Of a DNA stretch of 64,000 nt, positions 27,077 to 34,696 are shown one piece after another. Source of the DNA: Prevotella sp. (GTDB lineage Bacteria; Bacteroidota; Bacteroidia; Bacteroidales; Bacteroidaceae). The stretch is taken from assembly GCA_017413085.1 (NCBI GenBank), contig JAFPVC010000016.1, positions 62,001-126,000 of the forward strand. The letters run 5' to 3'. The position numbers and the translations under genes were made by a program. Every line of letters starts with the position of its first letter. Position 1 is the stretch's first letter. The notes under the pieces were generated by a model. The model was given only the letters and a program-made list of their open reading frames with translations, was not told the DNA's origin and did not search any database.

Positions 27077-28495
27077 ATGGACAACAAACAGGAAAAAGGC
27101 TTCTATACCCTGTCGTGGATGCAGCGTATAGGCTTCGGCGCCGGTGATTTGGCGCAAAATTTGATTTACCAAACCATCTGCATGTACCTGCTCTTCTTCT
27201 ATACAGATGTCTATGTATTGGGAGGAGACGCTGCGAAAGCAGCCGGACTTGCCGGAACGATGTTCCTCGTAGTGCGTATTATCGACGTACTGTGGGATCC
27301 ACTGGTCGGAACATTCGTTGACAAGCACAACCCATCGCTGGGCAAGTATCGTTCTTATCTGGTGACTGGCGGTATTCCTCTGACCATCCTTGCCATCCTT
27401 TGTTTTTGGGATGGTTTCAAGCCAAGCATCATATATGCTTATATCACATACGTCGGCATGTCGATGCTCTATACATTAATTAATGTACCTTACGGCGCAC
27501 TGAACTCGTCCCTGACCCGTGACACCAACGAGATTACCGTGCTGACATCCGTGCGCATGTTCATGGCCAACGTTGGCGGTCTCTGTGTATCTGCCGGTGT
27601 TCCTATCATCGTTGCTCTCTTCGCTGGTGCCGAGAATCTTCCTTTCAAGATGGCACTGTTCATGGGCCTTGGCTCACTGCCCTCATTCATTTTCATGCCA
27701 CTCGTCCCCGCTATCAAGCGCAAAGTGGGCAAGAAGAATATGTTCTACATCTTCTTGTCGGTTGCCATCATCGGCATGGCAATGCTCTATGTAATCAGCA
27801 AGATGGGCACGGTGAATGAAAACATCACTCTGGTATATATCGCTCAGTTCATTAAGTCAACGGGTGTCATCGTAGCCACTGGCTACATGTGGGCACTTAT
27901 CCCTGAGGTCATCTCATACGGCGAATACACCACTGGCCGCCGCATCTCCGGAATTGTCAACGCACTAACAGGTATTTTCTTCAAGGCTGGCATGGCACTG
28001 GGCGGCGTTATACCCGGTTGGGTACTGGCATGGACAAACTATCAGGCTGCCGAAGAGGCCCAGACTCTGCCGAAGGATTCCAACGCTTGGTTCCTCACCA
28101 TGCTCATCTTTGCCCTCGTGGGTCTTGCTCTGCTCATCTTCTGCTTCTCGCAGACCAAGGAGCGCGTGGTCATGGATGACAGCGAGACCAAGAACGTAAA
28201 GGTCAGCGACCTGTGGACCGAGTTCCTGCGCAACCGTCCTTTGCGCATCATCGCACTGTTCTTCATCACTGCCTTTGCCATGATGTCTGTTGGCAATGCA
28301 GCCGGTGCATACTTCATGAACGACCTCGAACTGCAAACACCTCTGGCTCAGGAGGGAATCCGCTGGCTTGTTTGCGTCATCCCTGCTATACTGCTGCTGG
28401 TAGCTATGTTCATCATTTCAAAGTATGAGTTGAGCGACGAGGTCATCGACCGCATAAACAAGGAAATTGAAGCGAAGCAGACTGCTGCCAAGTAA
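27077..28495 (+). CDS. GPH-family sugar:cation symporter
   Basis: 472 residues from the chosen ATG at 27077. A longer in-frame start at 26984 exists, but it would run through the promoter-like TATATTTG, and its extra 31 residues are not family-like. About 12 hydrophobic segments are visible. The N terminus (GFGAGDLAQN, then LFFYTDVY) and the DPLVGTFVDKHNPSLGKYR loop are hallmarks of the glycoside-pentoside-hexuronide symporters (MelB/XylP type) of the MFS superfamily. It would import xylose-containing oligosaccharides across the inner membrane with a cation. The signal-less GH43 gene follows after 45 bases, giving an import-then-cleave pair. Confidence 0.93.
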   Translation: MDNKQEKGFYTLSWMQRIGFGAGDLAQNLIYQTICMYLLFFYTDVYVLGGDAAKAAGLAGTMFLVVRIIDVLWDPLVGTFVDKHNPSLGKYRSYLVTGGIPLTILAILCFWDGFKPSIIYAYITYVGMSMLYTLINVPYGALNSSLTRDTNEITVLTSVRMFMANVGGLCVSAGVPIIVALFAGAENLPFKMALFMGLGSLPSFIFMPLVPAIKRKVGKKNMFYIFLSVAIIGMAMLYVISKMGTVNENITLVYIAQFIKSTGVIVATGYMWALIPEVISYGEYTTGRRISGIVNALTGIFFKAGMALGGVIPGWVLAWTNYQAAEEAQTLPKDSNAWFLTMLIFALVGLALLIFCFSQTKERVVMDDSETKNVKVSDLWTEFLRNRPLRIIALFFITAFAMMSVGNAAGAYFMNDLELQTPLAQEGIRWLVCVIPAILLLVAMFIISKYELSDEVIDRINKEIEAKQTAAK

Positions 28496-28540
28496 ATATC
28501 CCCAACTACTCAAAACATCTCAAATAAAAATAACAAAATA

Positions 28541-29572
28541 ATGAAACTTCCAAGATATCTTTTCCCAAGCGATTATATGGCTGACCCATCAGCCAACGTG
28601 TTTAACGACCGTCTGTTCATCTATCCCAGCCACGACTGGGACGCTGGCGAGTGCTTCGACGATGACGGAGGACACTTCCAGATGCGCGACTACCACGTAC
28701 TTTCATTCGGCGACGTGGAGAACGACGAGGCTACTGACCACGGAGTAATTCTCAGCGTTGACCAGGTGCCATGGGCAGAAAAGCAGATGTGGGACAACGA
28801 CGTGGTTGAGAAAGACGGACGCTACTATCTCATCTTCTCTGCCAAAGGCTATGACGGTGTGTTCCACCTTGGTGTTGCCGTGAGCGACAAGCCGGAAGGA
28901 CCGTTCAAGCCGGAACCACAGCCTATCCGCGGCTCTTTCTCCATTGACCCATGCGTGTTCAAGGACGACGATGGCGAGATATACTGTTATTTCGGCGGAC
29001 TGTGGGGCGGACAGCTGCAGTGGTGGCAGCACATCCCAGGCGGCAAGGCTCCCGTGGCAGGAAAGTATGGCGACGATAACGGACTGATAGACCTCGGTCC
29101 GGCACCCGACCATGCCACACAGTTGTTTGCACATCCTGACGACCCTGCACTGCCAAGCATGGTGGTACGCATGAGCAGCGACGTGAAGCAGTTTGCCGAG
29201 GCTCCACGCCCGGTGGTAATACTCGGCGAAGACGGCAAGCCACTGCGCGCCTCTGACCCTCACCGTTTCTTCGAGGCTTCATGGATGCACAAGTACAACG
29301 GCACCTACTACCTCTCCTACTCTACCGGCGACAGCCACTTCCTATGCTACGCCACAGGCAAGTCACCATACGGACCATTCACATACCGCGGAGTGATTCT
29401 CGACCCGGTAGTGGGATGGACCACACACCACAGCATCTGCAAATACCGCGGACAGTGGTACTTGTTCTACCACGACTGCGTTCCGTCAAACGATGTCACA
29501 CACCTGCGCTCACTCAAGGTGCAGCGTCTGGAGTACAACGCCGACGGTACCATACAGAAGGTTCAGAACTAA
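28541..29572 (+). CDS. GH43 beta-xylosidase / alpha-L-arabinofuranosidase, cytoplasmic
   Basis: 343 residues without a signal peptide. A five-bladed-propeller GH43 is shown by the three carboxylates at their usual spacing: D15 in YMADPS (base), D136 in SIDPCVF (pKa modulator) and E245 in RFFEASW (acid). The sequence resembles the GH43 subfamily 1 type. The lack of an export signal and the operon with the GPH symporter suggest it cleaves imported xylo- or arabinoxylo-oligosaccharides in the cytoplasm. Xylosidase versus arabinofuranosidase specificity cannot be told from sequence alone. Confidence 0.93.
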   Translation: MKLPRYLFPSDYMADPSANVFNDRLFIYPSHDWDAGECFDDDGGHFQMRDYHVLSFGDVENDEATDHGVILSVDQVPWAEKQMWDNDVVEKDGRYYLIFSAKGYDGVFHLGVAVSDKPEGPFKPEPQPIRGSFSIDPCVFKDDDGEIYCYFGGLWGGQLQWWQHIPGGKAPVAGKYGDDNGLIDLGPAPDHATQLFAHPDDPALPSMVVRMSSDVKQFAEAPRPVVILGEDGKPLRASDPHRFFEASWMHKYNGTYYLSYSTGDSHFLCYATGKSPYGPFTYRGVILDPVVGWTTHHSICKYRGQWYLFYHDCVPSNDVTHLRSLKVQRLEYNADGTIQKVQN

Positions 29573-29582
29573 ACCATACAGA

Positions 29583-29627
29583 AAAGGGCGTGTATCAGCA
29601 CCACGAAGGTGAGGATACACGCCCTTT
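29583..29627. terminator. Bidirectional terminator between GH43 and the CE1 esterase
   Basis: A perfect 14-bp stem (29583-29596 with 29614-29627) with an inner CACC/GGTG stem; A-rich on the left and TTTCTTT on the right. Confidence 0.85.
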
Positions 29628-29658
29628 CTTTGCGTTCACGCCTTACGACTTCTACCAT

Positions 29659-30576
29659 TTATGGCTGAGAGGCAGTCGAAGAGCGTTTGAAATTAGCACT
29701 GGCACGACGAAGCATATCAGGCAGTACTGCCGACACCCATCTATGGTCATGCCAACCTATATTTACATAAAACGAATAAGGTATGCCATGCCTGCGAAAT
29801 GCCGCAACGAGATCCATGTTGGCCTCAAGAGTGAAGTCTTGATCACCAACAGCCACACGCCAGTCTACGCCACGCCATGCCTTCACCTCGTCATCCGTAC
29901 CTGAGAGAACATGGCGAACCGGGTTATTCTTTTCAATCACCTGCTGACGCCATTCAGCAGAGGGATCACCCTTGAGGAACTCAAGTGGCTGGCGGCGCAG
30001 ATAACCACTAATGTCATAGACCATGACAAACATCTCGGGATGATGGACACCATAAACCACAGCACCGCCACCGCCCATAGAGAAGCCACCGATGGCACGG
30101 TTGTCACGTCCACTGCGCACGCGATAGGTCTTTTCTATATAAGGTATCAGTTCCTGAAAGAAGTAGTCCTCATAATGCCAGTCGGGAGCACCTACTGTCT
30201 CCTCGTCAGCATTGAAATACATCATATTGTTCTGATTTCCTTCTGCACACACGATAATCATTTCATCCATAGCGCCACAGGCAGACAGACTGTCTGCTAT
30301 AGATGACAAGCGATTAAACCGATCCCAGTCAGTATGGGCACCGCCACCACCGTGCAACAAATACAAAACGGGATAACGGCGTGACACTTCTACGGTATAT
30401 GATGCCGGAAGATATATACTGTACGGACGTTCGCTGACACCTTTTAGCAAATGACATTGCATAAGACACTCTTTCATCTGCCCATAGCCGCTAATTACGT
30501 TGTTTTCTGCACGCAAACCGATAACAGAAAGCACTATAAAGAAAAAAAACAGGAAAAATGATTTAATATTGTTCAT
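29659..30576 (-). CDS. CE1-family secreted esterase
   Basis: 305 residues with a hydrophobic signal peptide (about 5-23, cut near LRAE). An alpha/beta-hydrolase esterase of the CE1/esterase D type: oxyanion region LYLLHGGGG, nucleophile S166 in GGFSMGG, and a C-terminal GWHDHRW segment with the likely catalytic histidine at 276 or 278. It would remove acetyl or feruloyl groups from xylan or from released oligosaccharides in the periplasm. It is a single-gene unit on the minus strand between two plus-strand GH43 genes. A -7-like box (CAAAATTA, 30604-30611) lies just upstream. Confidence 0.88.
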   Translation of the reverse strand: MNNIKSFFLFFFFIVLSVIGLRAENNVISGYGQMKECLMQCHLLKGVSERPYSIYLPASYTVEVSRRYPVLYLLHGGGGAHTDWDRFNRLSSIADSLSACGAMDEMIIVCAEGNQNNMMYFNADEETVGAPDWHYEDYFFQELIPYIEKTYRVRSGRDNRAIGGFSMGGGGAVVYGVHHPEMFVMVYDISGYLRRQPLEFLKGDPSAEWRQQVIEKNNPVRHVLSGTDDEVKAWRGVDWRVAVGDQDFTLEANMDLVAAFRRHGIPYSFYVNIGWHDHRWVSAVLPDMLRRASANFKRSSTASQP

Positions 30577-30603
30577 AACGAGTTATTTTTTTGTTTCGAG
30601 ACG

Positions 30604-30611
30604 CAAAATTA
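30604..30611 (-). promoter_or_regulatory. Probable -7 box for the CE1 esterase gene
   Basis: TAATTTTG on the minus strand, 28 bases before the start; no clear -33 partner. Confidence 0.45.
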
Positions 30612-30718
30612 CTGTTTTTTTATCATTTTAACACAGAAAAATGATGCAAACTGCATGATGTATACATTTTTCATAACTACTGAAACAAAAACGTATAGTG
30701 AGTTTGAGAGTTTTATCG

Positions 30719-30726
30719 TAATTTTG
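30719..30726 (+). promoter_or_regulatory. Probable -7 box for the GH43-CBM6 gene
   Basis: TAATTTTG 38 bases before the ATG. A TTTG at 30703-30706 is too close (12 bases) to be a consensus -33 box. Confidence 0.45.
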
Positions 30727-30764
30727 CAACCACAAAACATAACGCACAAAAACCGACGACAGTC

Positions 30765-32219
30765 ATGCGAATAAAATCTTTATATATCACACTTACACTG
30801 TCAGTTTGCTTTATGGCAACTGCTGTTGCACAGAACCCTGTGGTGCAGACATGGTTCACTTCTGATCCTGCGCCAATGGTCTGTGGTGACAGAATATATG
30901 TATATACCGGGCATGACGAAGACAACGCCGATTTCTTCTGGATGCAGGAATGGCGCATATATTCAAGCGAAGACATGGTAAATTGGACTGACCACGGCTC
31001 ACCGCTCGATCTCAGTTCTTTCGCTTGGGCAGACGACCGTGCATGGGCAGCACAGACCATCGAGCGCAACGGACATTTTTATTGGTATATCTGCGCACAT
31101 TCAAAACTCACAAACGGTATGGCAATAGGCGTGGCAGTTGCCGACAGTCCTACAGGTCCATTCCGCGATGCACTGGGCAAGCCGCTCTTTGACAACGGTT
31201 CTTGGGACAACATCGATCCTACGGTTTGCATCGACACAGACGGTCAGGCATGGCTGTTCTGGGGCAACCCAACCATAAACTACGCAAAATTGAACGATGA
31301 CATGCTGTCTTTCAAAGATGAAGTGCGACAGGTCAATCAGACTATAGAAGGATTTGGTGCACCGAACATGAAGGAACGTCAGCGAGGTGTGAAATATAAA
31401 GACACCTACACGGAGGGGCCCTGGATAATGCAGCGCAGCGTATACCCGACAGACAAGAAAGGACGCAAAGCCAAGAAAGCTCAGAAACTTTATTATCTGC
31501 TCTATGCAGCTGGAGGTATACCTGAGCATATTGCATACTCTACGGCACCGTCGTTTGAGGGACCATGGACATATCGTGGCGAGATAATGCCGCAGGAAGA
31601 CACGAAATCGTTTACCAACCACTGCGGAATAACAGACTACAAGGGACACTCCTACTTTTTCTACCACACGGGCAAACTGCCGGGTGGAGGTGGTTTCGGA
31701 CGTAGCATCGCTGTTGAGGAATTTAAATACAACGATGATGGAACATTCCCAATTATCCACCACACAGACGAGGGCGTCAGTCCTGTAGGCACACTGAACC
31801 CTTATTGCCGTCAGGAGGCCGAGACCATAGCATGGTCAAAAGGTGTCAAGACTGAGCAGAACGACAAGACAGGCGTCTATGTTTCAAACATTCACAATGG
31901 CGACTACATAAAAGTACGTGAAGTGGATTTTGATACATACGGTAATGCCGATGCCGTCACAAGCGGTTCGCCAAAGACATTCACTGCGACAGTAGCCTCG
32001 GCACTGCAAGGGGGATGTATTGAAGTCCGTCTTGACAGTTTGAATGCGAAACCTGTTGCAACGCTCAACGTACCTCACACTGGTGGTTGGGAAGAATGGA
32101 GGACGATTACAACCAGCATCAATACCGCCGTCAGCGGCAAGCATGATGTTTACCTTGCCTTCACAGGCAAGAAGGGTCCAAAACTCTTCAGTTTCGACAA
32201 TTGGAGATTCAACCGATGA
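30765..32219 (+). CDS. GH43 arabinofuranosidase/xylosidase with CBM6
   Basis: 484 residues with a signal peptide ending near TAVAQ (residue 23). The GH43 catalytic carboxylates are visible as D34 (FTSDPAP), D151 (NIDPTV) and E217 (YTEGPW). The C-terminal part, from about residue 350 (YCRQEAETIAW), is a CBM6-like module ending in FSFDNWRF. The pair GH43 plus CBM6 is typical of extracellular or periplasmic arabinoxylan arabinofuranohydrolases. The stop codon overlaps the start of the next small gene in ATGA, so translation is probably coupled. Confidence 0.92.
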   Translation: MRIKSLYITLTLSVCFMATAVAQNPVVQTWFTSDPAPMVCGDRIYVYTGHDEDNADFFWMQEWRIYSSEDMVNWTDHGSPLDLSSFAWADDRAWAAQTIERNGHFYWYICAHSKLTNGMAIGVAVADSPTGPFRDALGKPLFDNGSWDNIDPTVCIDTDGQAWLFWGNPTINYAKLNDDMLSFKDEVRQVNQTIEGFGAPNMKERQRGVKYKDTYTEGPWIMQRSVYPTDKKGRKAKKAQKLYYLLYAAGGIPEHIAYSTAPSFEGPWTYRGEIMPQEDTKSFTNHCGITDYKGHSYFFYHTGKLPGGGGFGRSIAVEEFKYNDDGTFPIIHHTDEGVSPVGTLNPYCRQEAETIAWSKGVKTEQNDKTGVYVSNIHNGDYIKVREVDFDTYGNADAVTSGSPKTFTATVASALQGGCIEVRLDSLNAKPVATLNVPHTGGWEEWRTITTSINTAVSGKHDVYLAFTGKKGPKLFSFDNWRFNR

Positions 32220-32416
32220 AAGATTATATTAGTTTTGTTCTAGCATTTAGTCTAGTAGTTAGTAATTATTGTTATGTCAGCGCAGGGAAGCGTCCCGTAA
32301 GTCCTGACAAACGGATTGTTGTTATCATGAATGACAAAGAAGGACAGAAAACGTATGAGGTCTGCCGCGACGGCAAGCCCTCCATACGCTGTTCGTCATC
32401 TAAGACTAAAGGCTGA
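32216..32416 (+). pseudogene. Short secreted fragment resembling the N terminus of a GH97 enzyme
   Basis: 66 residues starting at the ATG that overlaps the GH43-CBM6 stop (ATGA). It begins with a signal-peptide-like segment (SFVLAFSLVVSNYCYVSA). It then has SPDKRIVVIMNDK and TYEVCRDGKPSI, a pattern like the first beta-strands of GH97 alpha-glucosidase/galactosidase N-terminal domains. It stops there, where the family would continue for another 550 residues or more, and no continuation is found downstream in any frame. It is therefore most likely a remnant; a short functional secreted peptide cannot be excluded. Confidence 0.55.
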
Positions 32417-32453
32417 CACTAACAACTAAACATACTAACATAGCACCTAACAA

Positions 32454-32861
32454 ATGAAAGCTGAAAAATCATACTATACCATACTTAGCAAACAGTGTAT
32501 AATGATATGCACGATAATGTTGTCACTGTTGGCGTTGGCCTGCAACGACATACCTGACAGCATAACAACCGTGGACGAGTGGCCGCAGATATATCCCGAC
32601 TACATTAACGCCACTATCCCCGCCGACATGACGCCTCTGAATTTTTCAATAAAAGACCACGATGTCACTCAAATTGACGTTAAAGTCAACGGCAGTGCTG
32701 GTGGCCAGATGCATTCAAGCGGCCGACACACCGACTTTGACAAAATGGAGTGGAAAAAGATAGTGGAGAAGAACGCAGGGCGCGAACTCGTGTTCAGTGT
32801 TTGCGCAAAACGTAAAGGTCAATGGATTAAATACCGCGATTTCCAAGTAAACATAAGATGA
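32454..32861 (+). CDS. Small lipoprotein, possibly truncated
   Basis: 135 residues with a lipobox (LALAC, C30), so probably an outer- or inner-membrane lipoprotein. The mature part contains DEWPQIYPDY, NATIPADMTPLNF and a closing WIKYRDFQVNI. This resembles the N-terminal beta-sandwich of much longer Bacteroidota lipoproteins that continue into a TolB-like propeller, as far as I recall the family. Here the protein ends after that first domain, so it may be a truncated gene or a free-standing domain. It lies between two GH43 genes on the same strand; its function is unknown. Confidence 0.6.
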   Translation: MKAEKSYYTILSKQCIMICTIMLSLLALACNDIPDSITTVDEWPQIYPDYINATIPADMTPLNFSIKDHDVTQIDVKVNGSAGGQMHSSGRHTDFDKMEWKKIVEKNAGRELVFSVCAKRKGQWIKYRDFQVNIR

Positions 32862-32894
32862 CATAACACAAATAAATAAATAAAAACGACAACA

Positions 32895-34628
32895 ATGGTA
32901 ACAAAAATGAGAAAAACCATGAGGAATACCTTGCCGACCCATGAAAAAGTCCGCAAGGTATTATTTTCTATTCACACTTCACTGCTTGCATTGCTGTTGC
33001 TGCCTACAATGGCGACGATGGCGGCCGACTATGACGTATTGCAGGAGCAGCACATACAGAACCCTATGCTTTGGGCTGACGTACCCGATCCTGACGTTAT
33101 ACGCGTAGGCGATACATTCTATCTCGTAAGCACCACTATGCACCTCATGCCAGGAGCACCGATAATGCAGTCGCGCGACCTAAAGAATTGGAAGACCGTA
33201 GGCTATGTATTCGACAAGCTTACCGACTCTCCTAAGTATGACATGCAGGAAGGCACCGTATATGGACGCGGACAGTGGGCCACATCGCTTAAATACTACC
33301 GCTCTGCATCAGACCGCCAGCAAGGCAAGCCAGGACGTTTCTATGCGCTTCTGGCGCCCAATGAGGCGGGTCCGATGGGACAGACATATATCTTCACCGC
33401 AGAAAAGGCTGAAGGACCTTGGAAAATACACTCACGTCTGCAGCACTTTCACGATGCCACGCTGTTCTTTGACGATGACGACAAGAAATACGTCATCTAC
33501 GGAACTGGCGAGATGGTACAGCTCAATGATGACATGACAGCCGTAGTTGAGGGCAGTCACCGTCAGTTGTTCAAGCGCGAGAGTGATGAAACCGGCCTCC
33601 TTGAGGGTAGCCGCGTAATCAAGCACGGTGACTACTATTACCTGATGATGATAAGCCACGTATGGGCTCCAGGCAGAAACCGTCGCGAAGTATGCTACAG
33701 GGCAAAGGACATTCACGGTCCATACGAGAAGCAAGTAATACTGGAAAGCAAGTTTGGCGGTTTCCCATACGCCGCACAAGGCACGATAGTCGACACAGAG
33801 GACGGTGACTGGTATGGCATAATATTCCAAGACCGCGGCGGTGTAGGCCGCGTACTCACGCTGATGCCTTGTCGTTGGATTAACGGTTGGCCCATGCTTG
33901 GCGACGAAGGCGGCAAGATTCCTGACTCAATGCGTCCGCTTCGTTGCGGCGAACCAGCAACGAGCATTGTCAACAGTGATGAGTTCGATGCAAAAAAACT
34001 TGGTCTGGACTGGCAGTGGAACCACAATCCGATAGACAACGCATGGTCACTGACGGAACGCCCGGGATGGCTGAGACTGAAGACAAACCGTGTTGTACCT
34101 AACCTCTATCTGGCGCCCAACACCCTTACACAGCGTATGCCTGGCCCTGTATGCAGCGGCTGTATAGCCATCGACGTGACGAACATGAAGGATGGCGACT
34201 GCGCCGGACTGGCAGCCTTCAACGGTGACAGCGGCGTGCTGACAATCAGAAAACAAGGACGCAAACTGACGCTTGACATGAGCGAGCAGAATGTAAAACT
34301 GACCGACAGGGAGAAGGCCGTGACCGACGTCAACGAGAAGATAATAGAAAGCGTCAACCTTGACCTCAAGGGAAAACAACAGAAAGTGTTCCTGCGAATT
34401 GACGGCGACTTCCGCCCTAACGGCAAAAACGGCGGCAACGACACTGCCAAATTCTACTACAGCCTTGATGGCCAACAGTGGACAAGCATCGGCAACACGG
34501 ACTACAAGATGAGATTCGACTACCGTCGCTTCTTCATGGGCAGCAAATATGCAATCTTCTGCTACGCCACCAAGAAAAACGGAGGCTATGCTGATGTGGA
34601 TTTCTTCCACATCAGCACGCAAGAATAA
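32895..34628 (+). CDS. GH43 alpha-L-arabinofuranosidase with C-terminal beta-sandwich
   Basis: 577 residues with a signal peptide that ends near TMAAD (residue 44) if the first ATG is used; ATGs at 32907 and 32919 would give a more usual signal length. GH43 carboxylates: D65 in VPDPDV, D187 in FHDATLF and E237 in LLEGSR. From about residue 355 the protein has a concanavalin-like beta-sandwich (GH43_C2 type: SDEFDAKKLGLDWQWNHNP, then WLRLKT). This architecture is known from arabinofuranosidases that act on arabinoxylan, including doubly substituted xylose (subfamily 12 type). It is the last gene of the xylan locus. Confidence 0.92.
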   Translation: MVTKMRKTMRNTLPTHEKVRKVLFSIHTSLLALLLLPTMATMAADYDVLQEQHIQNPMLWADVPDPDVIRVGDTFYLVSTTMHLMPGAPIMQSRDLKNWKTVGYVFDKLTDSPKYDMQEGTVYGRGQWATSLKYYRSASDRQQGKPGRFYALLAPNEAGPMGQTYIFTAEKAEGPWKIHSRLQHFHDATLFFDDDDKKYVIYGTGEMVQLNDDMTAVVEGSHRQLFKRESDETGLLEGSRVIKHGDYYYLMMISHVWAPGRNRREVCYRAKDIHGPYEKQVILESKFGGFPYAAQGTIVDTEDGDWYGIIFQDRGGVGRVLTLMPCRWINGWPMLGDEGGKIPDSMRPLRCGEPATSIVNSDEFDAKKLGLDWQWNHNPIDNAWSLTERPGWLRLKTNRVVPNLYLAPNTLTQRMPGPVCSGCIAIDVTNMKDGDCAGLAAFNGDSGVLTIRKQGRKLTLDMSEQNVKLTDREKAVTDVNEKIIESVNLDLKGKQQKVFLRIDGDFRPNGKNGGNDTAKFYYSLDGQQWTSIGNTDYKMRFDYRRFFMGSKYAIFCYATKKNGGYADVDFFHISTQE

Positions 34629-34645
34629 TAAAAGGGAATTTCAAA

Positions 34646-34667
34646 TTATTATCGCCTTCGGCGAGAA
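34646..34667. repeat. Short hairpin repeat, copy 1
   Basis: 22 bases identical to 42990-43011, with the core TCGCC-TTC-GGCGA hairpin at 34652-34664. It sits between the converging GH43 and PBP1A genes and may also serve as a terminator. Confidence 0.65.
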
Positions 34668-34696
34668 GGTTTATTCATAGAACAAACTTAAAAACG

